Assembly (NCBI GenBank): GCA_021399435.1
Contig: JAJTUP010000034.1
Span: forward strand, 310,001-374,000
Length of the DNA stretch: 64,000 bases
Origin: Diaporthe sp. PMI_573
Taxonomy: Eukaryota > Ascomycota > Sordariomycetes > Diaporthales > Diaporthaceae
Direction of reading: 5' to 3'
Shown here: positions 24,699 to 36,395 of the stretch, piece after piece
Layout of the letters: every line of letters starts with the position of its first letter
How positions within the stretch are numbered: the stretch's first letter is position 1
Notes under the pieces: model-generated
Databases searched by the model: none
Told to the model about the DNA's origin: nothing
What the model saw: only the letters and a program-made list of their open reading frames with translations
Position numbers and translations under genes: made by a program

Positions 24699-25496
24699 AG
24701 CCTCTTAGCTACGGCCACTTGTCATGATTATTTTGGTTATTTTGTTAAGGCTGCAGCCTGGTATGCCTGTGGTCCTTTGCTCTGCCCGCTGTTTGTCGAC
24801 GATGGACTCTTGGGAGCACTTGCCTGCCCCCGTCTTCACGCGGACGGCTTGAGAACTGAGTCAGCACGTCGACAGTAATGAACGTGATCTCGTTTTGCTC
24901 TTCCGCCGATATGCTAGACCCAGGATGTCCTCGGCTGCCTCCTCAACACGCATCACGAGCCGTATGACTCAAGCCATCGTCTGGGCCCAGGCATGACTTT
25001 GCGTCACCTTGGGACGTGTCAATCGATTGCTAAGGTTGTACCAGCTCCGTCACATTTCGAAGCCGTGAATATGCAGACACCAAGGGGCGATGTAATCTTC
25101 ACCCCTCCAGTGCAATTATGCATTGCAGATTCAGACTTCAAAGTGCGATGGAACCGCCGTCGCGCTTGGGCATAAGCAAGGTGTCGGAAGGCCAATGCCC
25201 AGATATGCCGTCGAGGTCGAGCCTTGTCACTGTGGAACAGAACGCAGACATTGTGTCAATCAAGCCTTGTTGATAAAAAGCAGAGAATATCACTAAAGGA
25301 CTATCAGACGTAAAAAAAAATCAAGATAGCTAAAAAGGAATTCAAAGACATTTCCCTTGAGGGAAGGTGACATGGACAGCCTCACTGTTTTCCGTAGCCA
25401 CAATTTTCCGATCCTCCGTGTCCGACATCGTGTTAATCCAGCTCGACCACGGCTGACACTTGCCAGCCACGTCCCATCTCGACGTGCCTCGAGGTT

Positions 25497-26228
25497 CTAG
25501 GTGGACGGTGTAACCTCTCCGCCTGGGTACGTTGGGTCTGGGGTGACCGGGTGTCCAGGCACGTAAGGACCTGGGATGAGCGGCCCACCGGGAACGTATG
25601 GACCCGGGATGAGTGGGCCACCGGGGACAGGCGTGTCGGGAACAAGGCCCCCTCCACCCCAGCCACCATCGAGCTTGTCTTCAGTGACGTCCTTCCTCTC
25701 GATCTCAGCCGCGTGAACCTCACGCCTAGTCGAAGGCCCGATTGTGGTCTTTGGAGGCTCCCAACAGATGATCACACCTTGCCAGATAGCGCAAGTCTTG
25801 CCGTCCGTAGGAGTAGGATCCGGAGAAGTTGGGCTCGGGGAGTCTCTCCCAGCCAGAGCCTCGGGCTCACCACGCTTGGTTGAAGGGCCGATAGTCGTCG
25901 TTGGCGGAGCAAGGCAGATGAACACACCGTTCCAAACAATCGGTATGCAGTCGCTGTCGGTCGGGGTGCCCTTGATGTCCAGCACAGGGGTGGGAGTGTC
26001 GGCAGTCCTCACATCCAACCATTCGTTTGTCGAATCTCGAGCTTTATTGGACGGGACGATGGTGGTGGTGGGAGGAGCAATTATGCAAAAGTGTGCCTGC
26101 TCCCAGACTTCAGGAATGCAGCCATGAGGGACTGATTGTGGGCTTGTGTCTGCCCTTGGCAGGACCGGAGCTGCCCACGCTCGCGCTCCGAGTCCTGCAA
26201 GGACGTAAGCTAGGCGGCGACCAAGCAT
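25497..26228 (-). CDS. Secreted Kex2-type repeat peptide precursor (putative)
   Basis: 243 residues from the ATG at 26228-26226; upstream frame lacks another ATG. A signal peptide is likely: MLGRR, hydrophobic LAYVLAGLG, then AWA before APVLP (cleavage near 19). Three imperfect repeats follow: residues 36-64 (CIPEVWEQAHFC then IIAPPTTTIVPS and NKAR), 93-119 (CIPIVWNGVFIC then LAPPTTTIGPS and TKR) and 145-169 (CAIWQGVIIC then WEPPKTTIGPS and TRR). Each has exactly two Cys around a Trp-containing core and a PPxTTI tail ending at or near basic residues, as in precursors cut by the Golgi protease Kex2. Linkers are Asp/Pro/Thr-rich. The C-terminus has tandem PGGPLIPGPYVPG units (about 201-237). 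No tailoring enzyme is adjacent. It may release two-Cys peptides, or be a cell-surface or effector protein; function is unknown. Confidence 0.72.
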   Translation of the reverse strand: MLGRRLAYVLAGLGARAWAAPVLPRADTSPQSVPHGCIPEVWEQAHFCIIAPPTTTIVPSNKARDSTNEWLDVRTADTPTPVLDIKGTPTDSDCIPIVWNGVFICLAPPTTTIGPSTKRGEPEALAGRDSPSPTSPDPTPTDGKTCAIWQGVIICWEPPKTTIGPSTRREVHAAEIERKDVTEDKLDGGWGGGGLVPDTPVPGGPLIPGPYVPGGPLIPGPYVPGHPVTPDPTYPGGEVTPST

Positions 26229-26317
26229 GATCAGCAATATCGCCAACTGACTGGATTGTCGCACGAGTCTGCGCAGCTAGAAACGACATACTGGGGTGGC
26301 TGGGTTGACCTTGGTCC

Positions 26318-26324
26318 TTATATA
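26318..26324 (-). promoter_or_regulatory. TATA box of the peptide-precursor gene
   Basis: TATATAA on the minus strand about 90 bp upstream of the precursor ATG, within ctatataagg. Position and orientation suit a TATA-dependent, inducible promoter; no transcription evidence. Confidence 0.55.
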
Positions 26325-27880
26325 GACATGAGAGGTCGCACTCCATTTCGAGCAGCCTCAGGTTCATCGCTCCCTAGGAGCACGAGCCCTTGAGGGTCTC
26401 GACCTTCGTTCAGCCGGCGCCAAATTGGTGCACGCGATAGTTACAAATGGTGAACAAGGAAAAGGCAATATAAATAAATGAATCTTGCAGTAGCACACAT
26501 CAAGTGAACACACATCCGGACTAGGTTTATCCGTCACGGGCTCACTCGAATCAGCGTCGCGCCCACTTGAGCAAGAGCAGGAGATTCAAGAGCGGCAGGT
26601 GGTAGTAACAGGCTGGCTGCTGCCCAAGACCTGAGGTCGAACGATACCTAGCCTTTGTCCGAACCCAGGCGATGACACTCTGCGAACAATCGCGCTCTTT
26701 TGGTGAGGTCGGATCGTGTCCACGGTGGCGGCTATTGTGACAAGCACTTGCAGCGTTCAGCCGGCCAGAACGCGATAGAACTGGTCTTGAATATTTGCCA
26801 AGAATATCCAATTAGGGACAGGGAGCCGGTTTCTCCCAGCCGCAGTCCAGACCTCCAGGCAAGCGATCATTTCTTGGTCATTCTGAGTTCGTGAGGTTGC
26901 AGGACGTTAGCGGACGGAGACTAGCTCGTCATCTCCAGATTTCGGGGACCTTAGCCTCAACTTTATCCGTACCTTAAAGCCTACTGGCCAATGGCACAGC
27001 TCCGTCCCAGGTCTTTGGTGCCTGTGTGGACTTCCGAGCTGCCAGAAAGAGGGTGGTACCTGCTGCAACCATGGACACAGCATTCTCGCAACAGACACAC
27101 CAACGTGTCACCCAAGATATCACCAAGACTCGCAGCCTTTTTTTGCCAAGGGATCATCCACTTCGATGGACTTGTGATCGAAATGACATGATGTTGCGGA
27201 TATTTTTGGACTGGACCCTGCGTGCATCCGGTAAGGACGCAGTCCTCTCCGTTACGGCTAGGTATCTCAGTCTCCGCCCCAAGAGCGCGCTCTCTGTAGC
27301 CGATGCAATGATATAGGCGATGTTTTCAGTCGGCTGACATCGCGCAGCGGATGCCATTCCCGAGATTCGGTGCAAAGGAAGAGGACGTCTGACAAAGCGA
27401 TTTTTTGAAACCGTGATGTCGTCCAGTGGGTTGATGATGGCGCGTAGTTGACAAGATCTCGACTGGACAGGCAGCAGACCGACAGGAAACGGTTCTTTCA
27501 AGCTTCGTCTAGGTATCTTGTCCAACGATGGTGATAACATTGCTCATGTGCCTTTGGCCGAGTGGCGACAAGTTTGATGAGCTTTGATTGTTAGGAGTGG
27601 CGTGGCCTCATACCGGAATTAGCCAGAATGCGGGCAATGAGGTATCGAACAAGGTTGTGAAGTAGTGACCTGGGAGGCGACCCCTTATCAGTAGAGGGGA
27701 CGAAGCCAACTGGCCCAAGTTTTCTGCTCAAACAAGGGGGGCAGACTTCACGTCAAATTAGCATATATGCACGTATTTTACAGAGCAGCCTCGATGCATC
27801 CAGTCCCAGTCGCCCAATATAAGAATGCACTCACCATTGCCGGCCCCGTGATTACAACCCCTCCACGCCGTGGCCATGCC
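26325..27880. other. Intergenic, nothing recognised
   Basis: Between the upstream side of the precursor gene and the 3' end of the PCI-domain gene. Frames are short and unconserved. A tggccgagtgg string at about 27555 resembles a tRNA A-box but has no matching B-box. Confidence 0.5.
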
Positions 27881-28868
27881 TCAGGAACGTCCCTTGATGC
27901 TGCGAATGACGACCTTGGAGCCGTCGGAATGCCAGCCAACACCATCTCTTTCGACAAGCTCCAGAAATGTCGCCCCGGTGGCCTTCTCGAGATAAGGCAC
28001 GTCGACCGAAAGATATGCCCGCCCGAAGCACTTTAGCGTATGCCGCCTCAAGCCGTCCTCACAGAACTCGAGGAATTTGGCCTGGTGGCCGTCGACAGTA
28101 CCCTTTACCCTACCAAATGCAATGAAATCATCGCGAGCCAGCGCCTGTAGGATGGCATCAACTTTGGAGTCACGCAACTTGAAGCGGTTGCGCAAGGCAA
28201 AGGATTCGGCCAAGTCGCCTCGCCGGCATGCAGCGTCGAGCACGAGGTAGCCTGTCACCTCGCGCAATTCGAAACTGGTGAGCGGGTGCTTGGGATGGAT
28301 GGTGCGCAAGAGGTACAGAATTGCGGGATGATAGCCTTCGGGGTGCTTGACGAGAATGGCGGTGCGCACGTTGAACAGGTAGGCCTGTGTTGCGAAATCG
28401 TCAATGCGCTTTGAGGCCACGATCCCTTCACGAAGCTTCCGCAGAGCCATCAAGACGGTGGACAGGTCCTTAGTACCGGTCTGTAAGAGGGTTGGGGCAG
28501 GGAAGGAGGGCGCCACATGAGCGGTGGAAGCCGTGTTTGCCGTAGAGGCTGTAGAGACGCTTGTGCCGGAAGCTACTGAAGCGTCGGTACCAGATGATCG
28601 GCCCCTTTCCTTGCCGATGGAAAGCGACCCAAACTTCTCAAGGAGCGAATCACGGTCGGTGGCATCCGAGCAGAAGCTGAGATACCGTTCGACAATCTTT
28701 GTGTAGTAGCGCTCCTGGTTCTTGTGATCGAGCAGTCTGGTCTGGTCAGCGACCGGACACGGGAGGACTGCATGTCAAGAGAAGCTTGGCCCCTACCTCG
28801 TCTCTCCCTTTGAGGGCAAGCCCATGCTCTCGAGGGGGTCCAGATCGACCGGCTTGAGGCGTTGCCAT
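27881..28868 (-). CDS. PCI/CSN8-PSMD8-EIF3K-like domain protein
   Basis: Exons 28868-28797 and 28741-27881, joined in phase 0 across a 55 bp intron (gtaggg..gaccag), give 310 residues. A short basic N-terminus leads to YYTKIVERYLSFCSD, then a Ser/Thr-rich linker, then a helical region (LMALRKLREGIVASK, AILVKHPEGYHPAILYLLRTI, GYLVLDAACRRGDLAESF) and a terminal winged-helix-like segment ending DGSKVVIRSIKG. This layout (helical repeats plus a winged helix) fits the CSN8/PSMD8/EIF3K group of PCI proteins, scaffold parts of the COP9 signalosome, proteasome lid or eIF3. I cannot say which complex; the sequence resembles a fungal uncharacterised branch rather than clear Rpn12. Divergent from the SDR gene. 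Confidence 0.62.
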
Positions 28869-29658
28869 GGTCCTGATGGGCCTCTTGCAGGCATCGTGAG
28901 TGGTCGCCTAAATGGCAAACTGGTGTGACTTTGGATGCATACAAGCAGGCCGGTTTGAGTCGCTGGTGAGGTGTTGGAGAGATGGGAAAGGGAAGTTGAA
29001 GTGGGGGCGGCTGGATGGCCAGGATGGTTGGGAAGAGGTGAGTGGGGCAGGAGAGAGGTGGCCGACCCGCCGGTCGCTCTTAGACAAAAGTGTACAATGT
29101 GTTCCGTACATTACTCCCGAGGCCTGCAACACCATCCCCAGTACACACATTGAGATTTCCCACGAAGCTACTGTCCCTGCTCTTTGAACGGGATGCATAT
29201 TCTCGATAAATCCCACATTCAAAAAAGCCGCAAGAACCTGAGTGATGCAACTGCAGTTTGCCAAACTGATGGCCGTGCGGTGTCAGGTGCAGGTGCAGGT
29301 GCGCATCAAAGAGATTTACTTGCACGACCTCAGAGCTCCCCGAACATGAACATGGAGCTAGCTCTGACAGCCTCCTGAGGCGCGAGTTCCGACCCCTTAG
29401 GGCACTTACACGGAGACCGCCCAGGTTATACCCTCGAAGTCCATTGGGGCTTCGATGATGGTGATGCGGGGAACATACCTCGGCAACTTGTTTTCAGGGT
29501 AGGCATATTGGCAGACGGCCCAAGGGCCGACCGCTCACGATGTTTCCTCTATCGTCTCACAGACTTTGAAATATAATTCAGTTTTGAATGCTCTATCTAT
29601 ATCATTGGACTTACAGTACGCCTGTTATTTCCTCAATCGTTGATCCGATAGCATCACA
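28869..29658. promoter_or_regulatory. Divergent promoter region, PCI protein / SDR
   Basis: About 790 bp between two divergent start codons, with no supported gene. It contains a gcaggtgcaggtgcaggtgc direct repeat near 29286-29302. Confidence 0.5.
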
Positions 29659-30634
29659 ATGGCCGCCTCTAGAATCTCCCAGATCGCGGCCCACCTCAAC
29701 TTCCCCCAGGGGATGCTAGCTGGTCAAGTCGCAATCATAACGGGCAGTGGGCAAGGCATTGGCGCCGAAGCAGCCCGCCTGTTTGGCAACGAAGGCGCCC
29801 TCGTCGTCGTCTCGGACATCGACGCCGAAAAGGCAACGTCGGTGGCTGAGCGCATCAACTCTGCAGGCGGAAGGGCACTCGCCGTGCCTGGTGATATGCT
29901 GGATTCCAAGTATATCCAGACACTTGTTGAGAAGGCGGCAGAATTTGGCTCCGGGAAAATTCATATTATTGTCAACAATGCAGGTGTGTATAGTCCACGC
30001 TCCCCCCTTTCTGCTCCTCACGCTTCAACGTCTACCATTTTGGTATACCATTTGTGCGCCTCAGCCACCGGGCATGCATCTCTAACGAATCATAGGATAC
30101 ACATACGACGGCGTCATCCACAAGATGACGGACAAGCAATGGGACACAATTATGGACCTGCACACCAAGGCCCCCTTCCAGCTGGTCCGCGCCGCCGCGC
30201 CCTACTTCCGCGTCAAGGACGAGGAGCCCCGGTGTATAGTCAACATCTCGAGCACCTCGGGCATCCACGGCAACGCTGGGCAGGCGAACTACGCCGTCGC
30301 GAAGGCCGGTGTCACAGGTTTGACCAAGACGATTGCCAAGGAATGGGGCCCTGCCTTTGGTGTGCGGGCTAACACGGTGGCCTACGGCCACATCCTCACA
30401 AGATTAACCCAGGCCAAAGAGCAGGGCGCCTTTGTTACAGGGCCGAATGGGGAGAAGATTGCGTTGGGTATTCCCAAGGCACAGCAGGCCACCAAGGACC
30501 AGCACCTTGACATCCCACTGAGAAGACCAGGTACAGCGTCTGAGGCAGCATCCGCCGTTCTTGCCGTTTGTAGTCCATTGTTCAGCTATGTGTCTGGACA
30601 GACAATCATGGTTACTGGCGGACGCAATATGTAG
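29659..30634 (+). CDS. Short-chain dehydrogenase/reductase (FabG-like)
   Basis: NAD(P)-dependent oxidoreductase of the classical SDR family; substrate unknown. Exons 29659-29983 and 30096-30634, with a 112 bp intron, give 287 residues. Cofactor loop TGSGQGIG at 28-35, acidic VVSDID after the second strand (Asp there suggests NAD preference), NNAG at 106-109 with the intron splitting its Gly codon, catalytic S161, Y174 and K178 in NYAVAK. The C-terminal PLRRPGTASEAASAV..SGQTIMVTGG is the usual 3-oxoacyl-ACP-reductase-like ending. Insert HILTRLTQAKEQGAFVTGPN sits in the substrate loop. The leader before the ATG is short and AT-rich. Convergent with DPM1; 216 bp separates the stops. Confidence 0.9.
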
Positions 30635-30850
30635 GCCGCGGTGTGCACCTCAGCATCACACCAGCCGATGCTTCATTATGGCAGTCAATTTTATGACTAT
30701 CTGTGCCAACTGAATTGGCAATGTTTTTTTTTTTTTGGCGTTCTCTCACAATGATCCTGTTGATGATGATGCCCGAACTCCAGACGCAGAAACCCAATCT
30801 CCAGGTCAACAACGAAGCAAATGCCCCCGTATGGCGAGGAGCTCAATTCC

Positions 30851-32786
<1,936 letters not shown>

Positions 32787-35700
32787 TTAAACATTCGTCG
32801 AGATCTTCTCCCGCCCGCTGGGAGAGACATCAGCCTTCTCCGAAGACCTCGTCCGCCCGTTGGTAGAGGCCTCCCCCGTGTTGTGCCTCTTGCCGAAGCT
32901 CGCCCAGCCCTTGAGACTGGAGAAGCTGAGCGCGGTGCTGAGCCTCCTGCCCTCGACGCTGCCCTGCGAGAAGGCGCCGTGCACGACGGCGTGGTCATCC
33001 AGGAGGTGGAAGGCCCGCTTGATGGCCTTCCACGTCTCCATGCCCGCGATAAATACGATCGTGAACCCGACCACCAGACCCCACTCCCACGTGATTCTCG
33101 TGTGCTTGAAGAAGTCGGTGCTCACCACGGGGACGTTGACAGTCAGGAAGACGGACACCATGCCGATCGACACGGCCCAGAAGAGGAAGTGGTTGGCGTA
33201 GAGTTCCTTGAAGAACTGGAAGGGCCCGCTCTGCTCCGGGTTGAGCGCGAACATAGACCTCCGTAGGTGCTTAAACTCCCACGCGGACAGCAGGATCAGC
33301 CATGTCAGCTCCGCGAACACGGCGGCTCGCGCCCGGAAGACGGGGATGCACTCGTCGGAGAATGTCCTGTTGCAGTCCATGCCCAGGTTGCCCCCGTTGA
33401 CTCCGTAGATGACAATGATGAACGTCGCTAGGGTACAGACGCCCATGAGCAGTCCGTACACCGCCATGTCCACCATGATCTGCTTCGTGAAGATACCCTT
33501 GGCGTGGGGCGGCTTCCTCATGACATCTGCCGCGGCTTTCTCACGGCCAAGACCGAATGCGGGGAAGGACGACGTGATCATGTTGATCCAGATGATCTCA
33601 AGTGGCGAAATGGGGAAGACCGAGAACCCACTGGCATCCTGGAATCCGAGGCCGCAAATCAGAAGGATGACTTCGCCTACGTTGGAGGTGAGCAGGTGCA
33701 GGATGAATTTCTGGATGTTGTCAAACATGCGCCTTCCCTCGCGGATGGCCGCGACGATCGAGTTGAACTTGTCATCAGTAAGCACGATCTTGGCCGCTGA
33801 CTTGGCGACGTCGGACCCGCTGCCCATAGCGATACCCACATCGGCATTGGCCAGAGACGGCGCGTCATTGACACCGTCACCGGTCATGGCCATGAACGCC
33901 TTGCGTCTTCGTAGGGCCTCAATCATGCGTGTCTTGGTGTCCGGGGCGCAACGGGCAATGACCAAGGGCAGCTCCTCCAAGCCGTCGATCTCCTCGTCGG
34001 TCAATTTGTCAAAATCGGTAGCCTTGAGAACAATGGAGTCGGCGGTGCCGGCGGGCAGGATGGACAGGTTGCGTGGGATGATGCCGACTTCTTTGGCGAT
34101 AGCCCTGGCCGTGGACGGGTGGTCACCAGTAAGCATGTGCACCTTGATACCTGCGCTGGCACATTCTCCAATAGCAGGCGTGGTCTCTCGTCGAGGCGGA
34201 TCGTAAATACCGGCAAGACCTAGGAGGGTCAGATTGCTCTCGACTTGGCCCCGGAGCGCTTCATCATTCTCAGTCTCCCCTGGGCTAGAAACTGAGGCGA
34301 AACGACCATCCCATTGCTTGGTAGCAATGGCCAGAACACGTAGGCCTTGCGAAGCGAGCTTGTCCATCTGTGTCAACACTTTGTCCTTGATCTCGTCCGT
34401 CAGGGGCTCCTGGATATCACCAGTGCCGATGTTTGAGCAAAGATCGAGAACACGCTCGACGGCACCCTTGGTGTATATGAGGCTGCCGGTGGAAGGCACG
34501 TTGTATGAATTGCCCTCTGGAGCGTTGTACACCACTGACATTCGCTTGATGCTGCTATCAAAAGGAAATTCAGCAACTTGCTTCCAGCCGTTGGCTTCAA
34601 GCTCCTTCTTTCGAATTTCAAAGCGATGGGAGAACACCTGCAGGGCGATTTCAGTCGGCTCTCCAGTTGTCTGCCACTTGGATTCCTGGTCGTCATATCG
34701 CACTGTCGCGAGGTTGCAGAGAGAGGATGCAATTAGGAAGGCGTGCATGTCTGGGCCGGCTTCAGCCTCCTTCTCTTTCGACTCGTCCTTGTCATTCTGC
34801 TCTAGTTTCTCCTGTGGCACGTCAAACTTGAGTGCCGGAGCGCTTCGTTCCTGATCGAAGTCACGCTCCTGCTTTGGCTCCTCAGGTGCATCGATAGGCA
34901 CGCTGCGATAAGTAACCCTCCCAATACTGGGGTCGTTAGGGTCCTCAGAGTCATGAACAGTGTAGACGTTGGAGAAAGGCAGCCAAGCTTTCCGAACTAT
35001 CATTGCGCCTTGAGTCAGAGTTCCGGTCTTATCGGAGCAGATGTTGGTAACACCTCCAAGCGCTTCTAAGGCAGATAGATCTCTGCATTGCCGCAAGTCA
35101 GTAAAATCTATCATAAAGTTTAGTTGCCGAAAGGCGGGGTACATACCGAACGACCACGTTAGCTTTGCGCATCACAGTCGTTGCCACGACCATTGTGATT
35201 GTCAACACAGCGACCAGACTCTCGGGAATGATGGCAATTCCAGTGGAGATAGCGTAAATAATGACCTCGTTGGTCATCCGGAAGCGGTTGACTGCAAACA
35301 CAATGACAGCCAAAAGCAGTGCGCAGAAGAACAGCACGTAGGCCAGCTTGCTCAGTCGAATCTGGAGAGGTGTGCCTTCGGTCAGGCCCAAGAACTTGCC
35401 GAAGAAATCGTAAGTCCGCTTGAACCCTCCTTTGAGAGGAGCCGCCTTGCCGTATTTCTTCCAGTTCATGGATCTTCCTGGCTTCCTTGTCGTTTTGGTG
35501 GTTGAGGCAGCAATCTTTCCAACCTCAGTCTGCATTCCTGTCGCAATAACGATACCTCGACCACGACCCTTTCGGACAACAGTGGTGGCATATGCAATGT
35601 TCACACGATCACCGATGCCGACCTCACCTTCTTCGGAGGCCAACTTGTCGGTGCCAGGAACCGTGATATCATTTTCGGTTGACTTCTCCACGGGGAGGGC

Positions 35701-36395
35701 CTCGCCTGTCAAGCTCTGCTCGTCGCAAGACAAATTCATAGCCTCGAACATTCGCAGATCGGCAGGAACCGTGTCACCCATTTTCAGAATGACAATGTCA
35801 CCAGGGACTACCTCAGGACTAAGAACAGTCAGTAGGGGGTTTCAAGAAGACGGGCCAGTCGAGACTGTGATAGACATTGGGAACATACTTGGAGATGACT
35901 TGAACCTTTCCGTCACGAATGACGCTTGCCGAAGGAGAAGACAGAGCTCTAAGAGCATCCATCTTCTTCTCGGCCTTGTACTCTTGCAAAAAGCCGATTG
36001 AGACATTGAGTACGATGACTACAGCAAGAACCCCACCTTCAATCCAATCCTTGATCGCAAGACTGACAATCGTTGCAAAGAAGAGGACCTTTATATTGGA
36101 GTGTAAGCTAGTGGTCAGGAGTGACAATATTCAAGAATGAGATTTCTTGTCCTCGGGGGTTGAGGGGGGGTTGAGGGGGTACGAAACATACCAAGATCAT
36201 AGCATTGAAGAGCTGCTTGATGAAGATCGTGTACCAGGGGATTGCTCCCCCGACGTCGAGCTCATTGAGCGGGTATTCCTGCTGCAGCTGCGCAATCTGC
36301 GCAGAATTCAACCCTTTGTCGACATCTGTCTTAAGAGAGGCTGCCACGTCACTTGGAGTAAGGAGGAACGGGTGTCGGTCAAACTGGCCGGCCAT
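32787..36395 (-). CDS. ena: ENA-type (P-IID) Na+/K+-efflux P-type ATPase
   Basis: Fungal plasma-membrane pump exporting Na+ or K+ at high salt or alkaline pH (family knowledge). Exons 36395-36192, 36088-35889, 35818-35147 and 35082-32787 give 1123 residues. N-terminal cation-ATPase domain (HPFLLTPSDVAASL), PEVVPGDIV then TGEALP (172-177), a PESL motif in M4 (AIIPESLVAVLTI), phosphorylation site SDKTGTLTQG with D376, TGDHPSTARAIAKEVG, hinge TGDGVNDAP (759-767), and six C-terminal membrane segments. The ENA signature is the long GIAIIPESLVAVLTITM stretch plus the MNWKKYGKAAPLKGGFKRTYDFF-like cytosolic insert, which calcium pumps lack. A charged Lys/Glu insert (EQNDKDESKEKEAEAG) lies in the nucleotide domain, and the C-tail is Ser-rich (possible phosphorylation). 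Intron 1 carries a gttgaggggg direct repeat. Confidence 0.93.

Larger units (their letters stand above)
20101..25496. other. AT-enriched, gene-empty block with decayed sequence
   Basis: This stretch is visibly richer in A and T than its flanks (for example, the 60 bases from 21601 contain only 18 G or C) and has many stops in all frames. It holds (AT)12 at 20629-20652, a 14-base G run at 22073-22086, a TATA-like ctatataaa near 21844, and one coding relic at 24324-24698. Such blocks in Pezizomycotina are commonly repeat remnants mutated by RIP (repeat-induced point mutation), but I could not identify an element, terminal repeats or target-site duplications. Confidence 0.5.

Noticed and set aside
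27540..27640. tRNA-like A-box (tggccgagtgg)
   Set aside because: No B-box (ggttcga-type) follows at tRNA distance and no acceptor stem forms.
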